Positions 39,181 through 50,167 of a stretch of DNA of 64,000 nt are shown one piece after another. The stretch covers positions 1-64,000 of the forward strand of contig CAMEGQ010000003.1 of the NCBI GenBank assembly GCA_945916235.1. The letters run 5' to 3'. Under the pieces are notes generated by a model. That model was not told where the DNA came from. It was given only the letters and a program-made list of their open reading frames with translations, and ran no database searches. How positions within the stretch are numbered: position 1 is the stretch's first letter; every line of letters begins with the position of its first letter. The translations under genes were made by a program, and so were the position numbers. The stretch comes from an uncultured Porphyromonadaceae bacterium (lineage in GTDB: Bacteria > Bacteroidota > Bacteroidia > Bacteroidales > Muribaculaceae).

Positions 39181-39631
39181 CTGATACAAAATTTCATCCG
39201 GCCCGCATCCATAAAATTTTCCACTTTACTGTGGAAAAAGGTGTGGAAAAGTAGGGTGGAAAAAAGTAATATAAAAGTTGGCTTTGATAGATGGAGAAAG
39301 GGTATATAAAAGAAAATGAACGCCGCAAAATATTGCATACGGAGTTTATGAGCGGGTTATCTCAGGGATTTTCCACAGAAAAAGGTATGGAATGTGGGAG
39401 AAAGTTGCTAACTTTGCACATTATCAACATGATGTTGATAAACATAGGTAATGGCTGATTATCAAAGCTTGGGGAGTTGATAAAGTATGGAATACTGCTT
39501 GATAAACTTCAATAACCCTAAAATGCAAGAAAAGCGCTTAGAAGTTTTCCAAGGTTTCAACAGCTATTATTCATATTAGGGGGAAGAGATTTTTTAAAGA
39601 TAAATTTTTCAATTCATAGAATTATAAATAA
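39181..39631. other. oriC: candidate chromosomal replication origin (oriC): DnaA-box cluster in AT-rich non-coding DNA
   Basis: Exact TTTTCCACA/TGTGGAAAA at 39230-39238, 39242-39250, 39369-39377; exact TTATCAACA/TGTTGATAA at 39421-39429 and 39433-39441; one-mismatch sites at 39217, 39255, 39475; AT-rich flanks. Confidence 0.7.
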
Positions 39632-40624
39632 ATGAATGTTGAAAAAGGTTTCGTAGACGCTCCGATAGAGGAGGGGATTGACCTCAAACAGGCGATTCTT
39701 CAGTTGAAGAAGGAAAAGAATGCAGCCATTCTGGCCCACTACTATCAGAAGAAGGAGATACAGGAAGTGGCCGACTTCATCGGCGACTCGCTGGCCTTGG
39801 CCCGTATCGCCCAGCGTCTGGATAATCCGATCATAGTGATGTGCGGAGTCCACTTCATGGGAGAGACGGCCAAGATACTCTGTCCTGACAAGAAGGTGCT
39901 CCTTCCCGATGTGAACGCCGGATGTTCGCTGGCCGATTCGTGTAAGGCTGAAGATCTGAAAAAGGTGAAGGAGGAAAATCCCGGGCTGACGGTGGTAAGC
40001 TATGTCAACACCACAGCCGATGTGAAGGCTCTGACTGATGTGGTGGTCACATCTTCCAACGCCCTGCAGATTGTGGATGCTCTGCCCAAGGATGCAAGAA
40101 TCCTGTTTGGCCCCGACCGCAATCTCGGAAGCTACGTCAGTGCCCGCACCGGCAGGGAGATGAAGATATGGGATGGTGCATGCCATGTGCATGAGCAATT
40201 TTCCACCGAGGGGATTGTGGCTCTCAAGAAAGAGCATCCCGGGGCGAAGGTGCTGGTGCATCCCGAATGTAAGAAGTCGATAGTGATACTTGCCGACAAG
40301 GTAGGGTCAACGGCAGCCCTGCTGAAATATGCTCAGCAGAGTGATGCCGCCGAATTCATAGTGGCCACAGAGCCGGGAATCATCGTCGAGATGCAGAAGA
40401 GCTGCCCCGGCAAGACTTTCATCCCGGCTCCGCCCGAGACGAGCGAAGGCACCGTGGGCTGCGGATGCAACGACTGCGCCTATATGAAGCTCAACACCCT
40501 CGAAAAGCTTTACAACACTCTCAAATATGAGCTTCCGGAGGTGAAGGTTGATGAAGAAGTGGCAGCCAAGGCTATAAAACCTATCGAGAAGATGCTCGAA
40601 ATGAGCGAACAACTCGGCATTTAA
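39632..40624 (+). CDS. nadA: quinolinate synthase A
   Basis: [75 protein letters not shown]. Confidence 0.96.
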   Translation: MNVEKGFVDAPIEEGIDLKQAILQLKKEKNAAILAHYYQKKEIQEVADFIGDSLALARIAQRLDNPIIVMCGVHFMGETAKILCPDKKVLLPDVNAGCSLADSCKAEDLKKVKEENPGLTVVSYVNTTADVKALTDVVVTSSNALQIVDALPKDARILFGPDRNLGSYVSARTGREMKIWDGACHVHEQFSTEGIVALKKEHPGAKVLVHPECKKSIVILADKVGSTAALLKYAQQSDAAEFIVATEPGIIVEMQKSCPGKTFIPAPPETSEGTVGCGCNDCAYMKLNTLEKLYNTLKYELPEVKVDEEVAAKAIKPIEKMLEMSEQLGI

Positions 40625-40688
40625 GCCTTCTAACTCTGTAGAGGCTCTGCTAATAATAAACCAAGGGGAAAATAAGAAAAATTTGATT

Positions 40689-43460
40689 ATGGAATACAAG
40701 CATAAAGAGATTGAGAAGCGCTGGCAGCAGCGATGGAAAGAAGATAAGACATACAAGGCTGAAATCGACGGGAAGAAGCCGAAGTATTATGTACTGGATA
40801 TGTTCCCCTATCCGTCGGGAGCCGGTCTTCATGTAGGACACCCGCTGGGATATATAGCATCCGATATTCTTGCCCGCTACAAGCGTCTGAAAGGTTTCAA
40901 TGTGCTTCATCCGATGGGTTACGACGCCTACGGTCTGCCGGCAGAGCAGTATGCCATCCAGACAGGCCAGCATCCCGAAGTTACTACAAAGAAAAATATC
41001 GCCCGCTATCGCGAGCAGCTTGACAACATAGGCTTCTGCTTCGATTGGGACCGCGAAGTGCGTACCTGCGATCCCGGCTACTATAAATGGACCCAGTGGG
41101 CTTTCATCCAGATGTTCTCCCACTATTACGACACCAGGGAGCAGAAAGCCAAACCTATCGCCGACCTGATCGCCCACTTCGAAGCTAAAGGCACCGAAGG
41201 GGTTCATGCCGCAGCTTCCAAAGAGCTGAAGTTTAAGGCTGAGCAATGGAAGGCTATGGATGAAAAGCAGAAGTCGGACACCCTGATGAACTACCGCATT
41301 GCCTATCTCGGCAATACGATGGTAAACTGGTGTCCGAAACTCGGCACTGTGCTTGCCAACGACGAAGTGAGCGAAGGTGTGAGCGTGCGCGGCGGTTACC
41401 CAGTGGAGCAGAAACTGATGTATCAGTGGTGTCTGCGCGTCAGCGCCTATGCCGAAAGACTGCTTGCCGGACTGGAGAAACTTCAGTGGAGCGACTCCAT
41501 CAAGGAGACACAGCGCAACTGGATAGGAAAGTCGGAAGGCGCCGAGATGCAGTTCAAGGTGAAGGACAGCGATGTGGAGATGACTATCTTCACCACCCGT
41601 GCCGACACCGTGTTCGGCGTCACCTTCATGGTTCTGGCTCCCGAGAGCAAATATGTGGACATGGTGACCACTCCGGAAAAGAAAGCTGAAGTGGAGGCTT
41701 ACCGTCAGGAAATCAAGCATAAGACAGAGCGCGAGCGCATGATTGATAAGAAAGTGAGCGGCGTATGGACGGGTGCTTATGCCATCAATCCGCTGTCGGG
41801 CAAGGAGATACCCATTTGGGTGAGCGACTATGTGCTTGCCGGCTACGGCACAGGCGCCATCATGGCCGTTCCGGCTCATGACAGCCGCGACTATGCTTTC
41901 GCCAAACATTTTGATCTCCCGATTATCCCGCTCATCGAGGGTGCCGACGTCAGCGAGCAGAGCTACGATGCCAAGGAGGGTAAAGTGATAAATTCATGCG
42001 GAGGCGAGCTTGATCTTAACGGTCTCGACGTAAAGGAAGCTATCGCCAAAACCAAGCGATTTATCGAAGAAAAGGGGATAGGCAAAGTAAAGACCAACTA
42101 TCGTCTGCGCGATGCCATCTTCAGCCGTCAGCGTTACTGGGGCGAGCCTTTCCCCGTATATTACAAGGATGGAATACCCCACATGCTCAGCGAAGACTGC
42201 CTGCCGCTGCAGTTGCCCGAAATAGACAAATATCTCCCCACCGAGACGGGCGAACCGCCGCTGGGCCGAGCCAAAGGATGGGAAACTCCCGAAGGGTATA
42301 AGCTCGAACTGAACACAATGCCGGGCTTTGCAGGCTCGTCGGCCTACTATCTGCGCTATATGGATCCCCATAACGATCAGGCGCTGGTAGGGAAAGAAGC
42401 CAACGACTACTGGCGTTCGGTTGACCTCTATGTCGGCGGAACGGAGCATGCCACAGGCCATCTGATTTATTCGCGCTTCTGGAATAAATTTCTTTACGAC
42501 CTGGGCAAGGTGTGCGAGGACGAACCCTTCAAGAAACTTATCAACCAGGGCATGATTCAGGGACGAAGCAATTTCGTCTACCGCATCAAGGATACGAACA
42601 CCTTCGTGTCGCTCGGACTCAAGGATAAATACGATGTAACGCCCATCCATGTGGATGTGAACATCGTCAGCAACGATATCCTCGACGTTGAAGCCTTCAA
42701 GGCATGGCGTCCGGAGTATGCCACCGCCGAATTTATCCTCGAAGATGGCAAATATGTTTGCGGCTGGGCTGTGGAAAAGATGTCGAAATCGATGTTCAAT
42801 GTAGTGAACCCCGACGACATAGTGGAGAAATACGGCGCGGATACGCTGCGACTCTATGAGATGTTCCTCGGTCCGGTGGAGCAGAGCAAGCCGTGGGATA
42901 CCAACGGTATCGACGGTGTGAACCGCTTCATCAAGAAACTCTGGAACCTCTTCTATAAGGGCGACCAGTGGCTCGTGACGGATGAAAAGTCGAGCGCCGA
43001 ATCTCTCAAATCTATTCATAAACTCATCAAGAAGGTGACGGCCGACATCGAGGCGTTCTCATACAATACCTCGGTGAGCGCATTCATGATCTGCGTGAAC
43101 GAACTTACCCAGCAGAAATGCCATTCACGCGAGGTGCTGGAGATGCTGGTAGTGCTCCTTGCTCCGTTTGCGCCCCATGTATGCGAGGAACTCTGGCATG
43201 CTCTCGGCCATGAAAGCTCGGTTTGCGACGCCCAGTGGCCCGACTGGAACGAGGAATATCTGGTTGAAAAGAATGTGACCTATCCGGTAAGTTTCAACGG
43301 CAAACCGCGCTTCAATCTTACCGTTGCAGTCGATACGCCTGCCGCCGACATTGAGAAAGCCGCTCTGAGCGATCCGGCAGCTGCCAAATGGCTCGAAGGA
43401 AAGACCGTGAAGAAAGTAATCGTAGTGCCCGGCAAGATAGTCAATATCGTAATCGGGTAA
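40689..43460 (+). CDS. leuS: leucine--tRNA ligase
   Basis: [58 protein letters not shown]. Confidence 0.97.
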   Translation: MEYKHKEIEKRWQQRWKEDKTYKAEIDGKKPKYYVLDMFPYPSGAGLHVGHPLGYIASDILARYKRLKGFNVLHPMGYDAYGLPAEQYAIQTGQHPEVTTKKNIARYREQLDNIGFCFDWDREVRTCDPGYYKWTQWAFIQMFSHYYDTREQKAKPIADLIAHFEAKGTEGVHAAASKELKFKAEQWKAMDEKQKSDTLMNYRIAYLGNTMVNWCPKLGTVLANDEVSEGVSVRGGYPVEQKLMYQWCLRVSAYAERLLAGLEKLQWSDSIKETQRNWIGKSEGAEMQFKVKDSDVEMTIFTTRADTVFGVTFMVLAPESKYVDMVTTPEKKAEVEAYRQEIKHKTERERMIDKKVSGVWTGAYAINPLSGKEIPIWVSDYVLAGYGTGAIMAVPAHDSRDYAFAKHFDLPIIPLIEGADVSEQSYDAKEGKVINSCGGELDLNGLDVKEAIAKTKRFIEEKGIGKVKTNYRLRDAIFSRQRYWGEPFPVYYKDGIPHMLSEDCLPLQLPEIDKYLPTETGEPPLGRAKGWETPEGYKLELNTMPGFAGSSAYYLRYMDPHNDQALVGKEANDYWRSVDLYVGGTEHATGHLIYSRFWNKFLYDLGKVCEDEPFKKLINQGMIQGRSNFVYRIKDTNTFVSLGLKDKYDVTPIHVDVNIVSNDILDVEAFKAWRPEYATAEFILEDGKYVCGWAVEKMSKSMFNVVNPDDIVEKYGADTLRLYEMFLGPVEQSKPWDTNGIDGVNRFIKKLWNLFYKGDQWLVTDEKSSAESLKSIHKLIKKVTADIEAFSYNTSVSAFMICVNELTQQKCHSREVLEMLVVLLAPFAPHVCEELWHALGHESSVCDAQWPDWNEEYLVEKNVTYPVSFNGKPRFNLTVAVDTPAADIEKAALSDPAAAKWLEGKTVKKVIVVPGKIVNIVIG

Positions 43461-43526
43461 AATTTGGAGCTAAAGCTCTGAACCATATATAAATATATTA
43501 TGGATTGGGAGCTTTTAGAGTGAAAA

Positions 43527-45131
43527 TTGATGGAAGGAAGGAGAAAAGAAAGTAGTAATCTCTGTCCGGGAGCCCGATGGTGGGGTCTCGGATGGGGATT
43601 TTGCTTGTTTGTAGCCCTGTATACGCTGCTAATGGGGGCGTTTCAATGGTGGGTGATGACCGGGAGAGACGATGTGAAGTTTATGCTGTGGATGGGGGAG
43701 TTTATGGGGAGAGATGCTACCGACGGAATCAGCAACATAGGCCTCGGCTTCAGTTTTGAGGGGCTGCGGGCCTATATTCAGGAATTGCGCATGCTGGAAA
43801 ACGGGCGCATCACCTCGTGGGTGGCTCCGCTGTTTACGGCCTACTGTCCCGAGTGGGTTAGGGCGGCTATCTACGGATTGTCGGCGGGGGTGATGATGCT
43901 CATGGCCGGCAAACTAAGTATCAGCTACGGATCGGGTGTTTCAGAAGAAACGCCGGAAATTTCAGAAGAAAGAAGATGGATAATACCGGCGTGCGTAGCG
44001 CTTGGGGTGGTCACGCTCTTGCCATGGAGAGACGGAATGGCATATTTTGCCTTCGGCCTGAATTATGTGACGGAATCTGTGCTGATGCTTGCAGCTATTT
44101 GGCTGATCTGCCGGATAAAGATGGAGGCTAAGTGGTGGATGTGGCCGGCGCTGATGATTTTGGTATGGCTGACAGCGCGGATACATGAGGGTTTCGGCCT
44201 GCCGCTGTTGGCCGGAATGGTGACAGCTTTGAAATTCAAAGATTTAAGGACAAAGCCGCTCTATTGGCTGACTTTAGCTGTGCTTTTGGCGGCCAACTGC
44301 CTGACGGCTATAAATCCGGCTGTAAGCCGGAGGCTGGCGCAGGTGGCTGGAGAGGTTGTATTCAGCCAGACGTCACTGATAAAGTTTGCCGTCAAGGGGA
44401 TACTGGTGGAAGGGATTGTGGCCGCATGGATTGTGATGCTCTGCAGCCAAAAGTGGAGGAGGAAGTTGAGGAGACTCGTGGATGACCCTGTGGCCTTGAT
44501 CTGCGCGGTGACGATGCTGGGCAGCTATGCCATATCGCTGAAGATGCTTGGCGGCCATAGGTCGCTATGGTGCGCCAATCTTATGGCTATTATATTGATG
44601 GCCAAGATGATAGACTTTCCTGTTTGGAAATGGTGGAAGATAGTGGCAGGGATGGTATATGCTGTGTTGCTGATATTTTTGGTCAGCGTGGTGTGCCGCC
44701 AGCGGATGCTATGGCAGCAGGATAAGGAGATTATGGAGCTGCATAAGGTAAGCTCCACGGGGACAGTATATTACGACATTATTGAATTTCCGCGCCTGTC
44801 AGACTGGGGGTATACTACCGCTGACCGATGGAGGAAAAAAGACTGCCATGAAGGCTACAATTGCTATTCTTCGTTATCGGCAGGAATCTTTACAGTGGTG
44901 CCGACGGCGCTTGAGGGCTTCGAGGGTTCCCGGTGGGAAAAGTGCATAATCGAAACCTCAGAAGGTGAGATAGAAGCGATGGATGTTAAAGGGGTATTAC
45001 TGGCCGAAAGGTCTGAGTTGCAGCGGTTTAATCCCGAAGAAGAGAAAAGCATGATAAATATGGGAAGCTATCAGGCGATGCCGTTCATAGCCGGCGACGG
45101 ACAGCTTTACTACTATCTGGTAAGATTTTAG
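43527..45131 (+). CDS. DUF6056-like polytopic membrane protein
   Basis: Multiple TM segments; GRDDVKFMLWMGEFMGRDATDGISNIG; ARIHEGFGLPLLAGM. Confidence 0.6.
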   Translation: MMEGRRKESSNLCPGARWWGLGWGFCLFVALYTLLMGAFQWWVMTGRDDVKFMLWMGEFMGRDATDGISNIGLGFSFEGLRAYIQELRMLENGRITSWVAPLFTAYCPEWVRAAIYGLSAGVMMLMAGKLSISYGSGVSEETPEISEERRWIIPACVALGVVTLLPWRDGMAYFAFGLNYVTESVLMLAAIWLICRIKMEAKWWMWPALMILVWLTARIHEGFGLPLLAGMVTALKFKDLRTKPLYWLTLAVLLAANCLTAINPAVSRRLAQVAGEVVFSQTSLIKFAVKGILVEGIVAAWIVMLCSQKWRRKLRRLVDDPVALICAVTMLGSYAISLKMLGGHRSLWCANLMAIILMAKMIDFPVWKWWKIVAGMVYAVLLIFLVSVVCRQRMLWQQDKEIMELHKVSSTGTVYYDIIEFPRLSDWGYTTADRWRKKDCHEGYNCYSSLSAGIFTVVPTALEGFEGSRWEKCIIETSEGEIEAMDVKGVLLAERSELQRFNPEEEKSMINMGSYQAMPFIAGDGQLYYYLVRF

Positions 45132-45279
45132 AGCCGGTTTGCCAATAGATGATAACGGCTCTTAACCGGTGACGCAGATTTCTACCTGTCGTGAGCAGTT
45201 GGCAGATCGGCGGCGACGCGCAGGCGGGGAGGGCAATAAATGGGGTGATATGACGTTAATTAATAGGAAAAATATACCT

Positions 45280-48200
45280 ATGAAATTAGCTGAAATCAAA
45301 ATATATAGAGAATTATTTGCCAAGCGGACTGCTGAAAGGGCTACAGGAGGGCTTAAAGGCTGGGCGAGGGAAAGATCTGCCGGGCTTTTGGTCCGGGCTG
45401 TCGTGGCCCTTTTTGCCGTATTCGCGGCCGGTCAAGCGTTCGGATTCGATCTGAGCACCTATGCCGAAAAGTCGAAACTTTCGTCGGGCAAATGGGTGAA
45501 AGTATCGGTCAGCTCTACCGGGATGTATCAGATTCCGGAGGCAACGTTGCGCAACTGGGGTTTAGAGCCCTCAAAAACAAAGGTTTACGGCTACGGAGCC
45601 CGTCGAGTGCCCGATTATATGCAGCTGTCGACATTTGCCGACGATGTGCCTCAGACCCCTTCGGAATATGTCAGCGGACGCGGCGTGTATTTCTACGCCG
45701 AGGGTCCGGTGACCTGGAGCAGCCGTCTCACAGGCTACTATCAGCCTGTGCAGAACCCGTTTACGCTCGTAGGCTACTATTTTCTGAGTGATTCCGACCC
45801 TGAGGAGCGTCTGGCTCCCGGCACATCCGGCTCTGAGGCTGAGGCAGGGGAGACCACAGTGTTTCTCGACCGGCTCTATCACGAGCTGGAGCGCGTCTCC
45901 CCCGGGGAGAACGGCTTTCTGCTCGTAGGCGAGGATTTCCGTCTTACTCCGCAGCAATCATTTGAATTTCAGCTTACTGACGCTGTCGACGGCGGAGTCG
46001 GACGTATCCAGACATCGTTCGTATCGAAGATTGTAAGCGGCGAAGGGCGTGTGAGTCACAGCATTAACGGCACAGAACTTAGTTTTTCGTCGGCCGACCG
46101 CATCGCGGCCAATACCGATGTACACAGCGCCGGACTGGAGTCGCTCAGCCGCAAGACCTTCGAAGTGAAAGGATCAAAACTGACGGTAGGCATCAGGTTT
46201 ACCCCCACCGGATCGGTGAGCTCGGCCAATCTGAACTATATCGGCATCAGCTATGAGCGCAAGCTGAAGTTGCCTCAGAGCAAGCGACTGCAATTCTGGT
46301 ACGACCGGATGAAAGTCACCATGGAGGGAGCCACCGAAGGGATGCGTCTGTGGGATGTGACCGACCCGATGGCTATTACGGCTGTCTCGGCGCGTATTGC
46401 CGACGGAAAAGCCTCATGGCAAAGCTCTTACGGTAACACCATGCGCAGTTATGTGGCCTGGGATCCCAAGGGTACCTTCCCCACTCCTACGCTGGAGAGC
46501 AATGTGTCGGCTCAGAATCTTCACGGGCTGAAAACGCCTGATATGGTGATATTTACGCCTGCTGAATGGAAAAATCAGGCCGAGAGGCTGGCGCAGGTGC
46601 ACCGCGACGACGAGATCGACCCGCTGGAGGTGCTGGTGCTGACCCCTCAGCAGATTTACAACGAATTTTCGTCGGGTTCGCCCGATGTGCAGGCTTTCCG
46701 CAAGCTTATGAAGATGCTCTACGACCGCGGCAACGCCGGTCAGGGGAAGAAACTGCGCTATGCCATATTTATGGGCCGGCCCACCTACGATCCGCGACTG
46801 CTGACAGCCGACGTGCAGGCTCTGAAATACCCGATGCTCCCCTCGTGGTTCTCCGACTCCGGACTCAACGAGAACACGGCCTTCACCAGCGACGACCCGC
46901 TGTCGTTTCTGGAAGATGACTCGGGACTTTATCAGGGCCGCGACTATCTGTCGGTGGCCATCGGGCGTCTGCCCGTCACATCCGTGAGCGAGGCTCGCAA
47001 CGCTGTGGACAAAATCATAGCCTACAGCAACAAGATGCCCAAGACCTCGTGGAAAAACTCCGTGCTGGTGTTTGCCGACGATCAGGACAGCGGACAGCAT
47101 ATGACTCAGGCCAACACCATGGCCGACAATTTCCTCAGCGGCGACTCCGGCAGCGACATCTTCGTGCGCAAACTCTACATCGACCAGTATGAGCTTGTAG
47201 GCAACCACTATCCCGATGCCAAGACCCAGCTTTTCCGTCAGCTTGACGAGGGTGTGATGCTCTGGACCTTCCAGGGCCACGCGGCAGCTACTTCGCTGAC
47301 CCATGAGCAGGTGGTGACCTATCAGGACCTCAACTCGATGAATCTGCGCCACTGGCCGGTGCTCTATGCCGCCACGTGCTACTTCCTGCGCTGGGACTCC
47401 ACCACGCGCTCCGGAGCCGAGATTCTGTTTGCCAATCCAAACGGCGGCGTAATCGCCGCCATCAGCGCCACGCGTCCGGCCTACATCTCGCTTAACGGCG
47501 AGCTCTCGGCCACCATGGGCCGCAATCTGCTCAACCGAGACGATCGCGGCTACATAGTGCCCATCGGCGAAGGCTACCGTCAGGCCAAGAACGACTACCG
47601 CAACATGTCGGGCCACCTGGTCTCGAACGAGAACAAGCTGCGCTACGTGCTTCTGGGCGACCCGGCTCTGCGCATGGCTCTGCCAAGCCACCGCGTAGTG
47701 TTGGAAAGTGTTGATGGTAAGGCTATTACGCCGCTCGACGGAGACGATGAGCCCGTGACACTCATGGCCCGCCAGACGGCCACGCTGAAAGGCCGGGTAG
47801 TCAGCGCAGCCGACGGCTCGACGCTCAGCGACTTCAACGGCACGGTCAACGCCACTGTCTATGACGCCGAGGAGAGCTACACCACCCGAGGCAACGGCAA
47901 GGACGGCCAGCCCGTCAGCTACGACCAGCAGGGCAACCGTCTGACCGTCGGCACCGCCAAGGTGACCAACGGAGAATTCAGCATGACCGTCAGCATGCCT
48001 GCCGAAATCGCCAACAACTACCGCCCCGGAGCCATCAACCTCTACGCCTATTCCACCGCAAAAGGGAAAGAGGCAGCCGGAGTATGCCGCCAGCTGTATG
48101 TGTATGGCGAAGATTACGACGCTGTGCCCGATACGCAGGCGCCAGAAATTGAGAAGATGTATCTGAATCACCCCTCGTTCGTCAACGGACAGGAGGTGAA

Positions 48201-48804
48201 CGCCGAGCCGGTGCTTCTGGCGCGAGTGCGCGACGACCGCTCGATCAATATGAGTGTGGCAGGTGTGGGCCATGCCATGTCGCTCAGCCTCGACGGAGGG
48301 GAGAAGACATGGGGCGATGTGGCCGACTACTTCACTCCGCTTTCCGACGGGAGCGCCGGAGGCGACATCCTCTACCCGCTGAGCGGACTGAAGGAAGGAT
48401 ACCACACGCTGACGCTCCGAGTATGGGACAACGGCCCCAACTCCACCTCGGCCGATATTGAATTCTTCGTGGCTCCGTATGTGGCCCCGACGGTATATGA
48501 GGTCTATACGGACAAGAACCCCGTGGACGATTGCGCCAACTTCTATGTGGTGCATGACCGCCCCGACAGGAATGTGACAGTGAGCGTGGAGGTATACAAC
48601 CTCATGGGCCGTATGCTCTGGAAGCAGAGCGAGAGCGGACGCAGCGAGATGTTCACCTCGATGCCGCTGACATGGGATCTTCTCGACACCGGCGGGCGGC
48701 GCGTGCCCCGCGGCATATACCTCTACCGCGCTACCGTCACCGACAAGGAGACCGGAGAAACCTCTTCCACCGAAACAAGGAAACTCGCTGTGCGCGGGCT
48801 GTAA
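45280..48804 (+). CDS. porU: C25-family peptidase, type IX secretion sortase PorU-like
   Basis: LSSGKWVKVSVSSTGMYQIPEATLRNWG; catalytic-like TFQGHAAATS and YAATCYF; T9SS CTD-like VPRGIYLYRATVT end. Confidence 0.8.
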   Translation: MKLAEIKIYRELFAKRTAERATGGLKGWARERSAGLLVRAVVALFAVFAAGQAFGFDLSTYAEKSKLSSGKWVKVSVSSTGMYQIPEATLRNWGLEPSKTKVYGYGARRVPDYMQLSTFADDVPQTPSEYVSGRGVYFYAEGPVTWSSRLTGYYQPVQNPFTLVGYYFLSDSDPEERLAPGTSGSEAEAGETTVFLDRLYHELERVSPGENGFLLVGEDFRLTPQQSFEFQLTDAVDGGVGRIQTSFVSKIVSGEGRVSHSINGTELSFSSADRIAANTDVHSAGLESLSRKTFEVKGSKLTVGIRFTPTGSVSSANLNYIGISYERKLKLPQSKRLQFWYDRMKVTMEGATEGMRLWDVTDPMAITAVSARIADGKASWQSSYGNTMRSYVAWDPKGTFPTPTLESNVSAQNLHGLKTPDMVIFTPAEWKNQAERLAQVHRDDEIDPLEVLVLTPQQIYNEFSSGSPDVQAFRKLMKMLYDRGNAGQGKKLRYAIFMGRPTYDPRLLTADVQALKYPMLPSWFSDSGLNENTAFTSDDPLSFLEDDSGLYQGRDYLSVAIGRLPVTSVSEARNAVDKIIAYSNKMPKTSWKNSVLVFADDQDSGQHMTQANTMADNFLSGDSGSDIFVRKLYIDQYELVGNHYPDAKTQLFRQLDEGVMLWTFQGHAAATSLTHEQVVTYQDLNSMNLRHWPVLYAATCYFLRWDSTTRSGAEILFANPNGGVIAAISATRPAYISLNGELSATMGRNLLNRDDRGYIVPIGEGYRQAKNDYRNMSGHLVSNENKLRYVLLGDPALRMALPSHRVVLESVDGKAITPLDGDDEPVTLMARQTATLKGRVVSAADGSTLSDFNGTVNATVYDAEESYTTRGNGKDGQPVSYDQQGNRLTVGTAKVTNGEFSMTVSMPAEIANNYRPGAINLYAYSTAKGKEAAGVCRQLYVYGEDYDAVPDTQAPEIEKMYLNHPSFVNGQEVNAEPVLLARVRDDRSINMSVAGVGHAMSLSLDGGEKTWGDVADYFTPLSDGSAGGDILYPLSGLKEGYHTLTLRVWDNGPNSTSADIEFFVAPYVAPTVYEVYTDKNPVDDCANFYVVHDRPDRNVTVSVEVYNLMGRMLWKQSESGRSEMFTSMPLTWDLLDTGGRRVPRGIYLYRATVTDKETGETSSTETRKLAVRGL

Positions 48805-48817
48805 GAGAAAGTTTTTG

Positions 48818-48825
48818 TAACTTTG
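48818..48825 (+). promoter_or_regulatory. -7 promoter box TAACTTTG upstream of rex
   Basis: TAnnTTTG match overlapping the TTG start at 48823 in the ORF track. Confidence 0.55.
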
Positions 48826-48837
48826 CAGATTAAAGAG

Positions 48838-49467
48838 ATGATAGAAAATAAGACCGACATAATTCCCGAACCGGCGCTGCGGCGGATGCCCTGGTATCTG
48901 TCGTATGTGACGATGCTGCGCGAGCGCAATGTGGAGTTTGTGTCATCTACCCAGATAGCGCGCGAACTGAAGGTCGACTCTTCGCAGATAGCCAAAGACC
49001 TCTCTTTCCTCGACATCAAGGGGAAGACCCGCATCGGCTACGAGGTGAGCCTTCTGGAGCGCAAGCTCAAGGAGTTTCTCGGGTTCAGCCGCCGGCATAA
49101 GGCCGTGATCGTAGGCGTCGGTTCGCTCGGAAGCGCCCTGATGCAGGATTCGGGACTGATGCGCTACGGGCTGGAGATAGTGGCCGGATTCGATGTGGAT
49201 CCTAAGCTCACGGGGACGATGGTCCACGGCCTGCCCGTGTATCATATCGACGAACTCGAAGAGCGGCTGGCCGCTCTGGGAGCCGGCATCGGAATCCTGA
49301 CCGTGCCTGTGGAGCATGCGCAGGAGATGACCGACCGTCTTATCGAGGCCGGATGCAACGCCATTTGGAATTTTACGCCGTTCAGAATCTGCGCACCTCA
49401 CAACGTGGTGATTTCCAACACCTCGATATATGCGCATCTGGCGGTGATGTACAATAGGATGGCATGA
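48838..49467 (+). CDS. rex: redox-sensing transcriptional repressor Rex
   Basis: MPWYLSYVTMLRERNVEFVSSTQIARELKVDSSQIAKDLSFLDIKGKTRIGYEV; VIVGVGSLGSALM. Start set to ATG 48838. Confidence 0.93.
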   Translation: MIENKTDIIPEPALRRMPWYLSYVTMLRERNVEFVSSTQIARELKVDSSQIAKDLSFLDIKGKTRIGYEVSLLERKLKEFLGFSRRHKAVIVGVGSLGSALMQDSGLMRYGLEIVAGFDVDPKLTGTMVHGLPVYHIDELEERLAALGAGIGILTVPVEHAQEMTDRLIEAGCNAIWNFTPFRICAPHNVVISNTSIYAHLAVMYNRMA

Positions 49468-49485
49468 TTTTTGCTGCAGACTGAG

Positions 49486-50118
49486 ATGAAGATTATTGTC
49501 ATCGACAGAGAACCGGGCAGATGGCCGCAGGCCATGGAAGAGGCGCTGACCTCGGAAAGGATCGCCGACCCTCGGGAGATACCCGCCACGCTGCTGACCG
49601 ACTCGGCTGTGACGCGCAACGGACACCCCATATTTCTGCCCGATTTCGCCATAGGCTGGAGGGTGGATATCTGCGTCTACTTCAGCATCGGGCGGCTCGG
49701 AAAGTCGATTCCGGCGAAGTTTGCCCACCGCTATTTCGACGGTTGGGGGCTGGCAGCCAGAGTGGTCCGCAATGAAGCCGACCTCCGGCCTGCCAATGCT
49801 CTTGAAGCTAATTTCGACGGAGCCATCTGCGCAGGGCCTAAAATGGAGATGGAAATGCCGCTCCCGTCGCTCCTGAGAGTTGAGACGCTCGAAGGAAACG
49901 GACCCCGGCAGACGCAATGGGAGCTCAGTCAGACCGGCCTTGCCGATTTGCGGCAGGCGGCTGAGCAGACGGTGGCGCTCGTGAGCCGGTATATGACCCT
50001 CCGCAACGGAGACCTGGTGATTCCGGGCCGCACGGGGCTGAGCATGGAAGCCAAAATAGGGGCGAAGGTCAAGCTGACGGCCGACGGCCGCGAAGCCCTC
50101 TACCTGAAGATAAAATAA
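49486..50118 (+). CDS. fumarylacetoacetate hydrolase-like protein, apparently degenerate
   Basis: HPIFLPDFAIGWRVDICVYFSIGRLGKSIPAKFAHRYFDGWGLAARVVR. Confidence 0.55.
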   Translation: MKIIVIDREPGRWPQAMEEALTSERIADPREIPATLLTDSAVTRNGHPIFLPDFAIGWRVDICVYFSIGRLGKSIPAKFAHRYFDGWGLAARVVRNEADLRPANALEANFDGAICAGPKMEMEMPLPSLLRVETLEGNGPRQTQWELSQTGLADLRQAAEQTVALVSRYMTLRNGDLVIPGRTGLSMEAKIGAKVKLTADGREALYLKIK

Positions 50119-50167
50119 GCGCGCGGGGCGTAACCTCGGGGAAAGAGAAACATTAAGGAACATCTGA

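Noticed and set aside
40650-41909. 419-aa open frame antisense to leuS
   Set aside because: Antisense shadow of leuS; no family motif.
46414-48555. 713-aa open frame antisense to the PorU-like gene
   Set aside because: Fully inside a well-supported CDS, low-complexity His/Val/Gly-rich composition typical of the antisense shadow of GC-rich codons.
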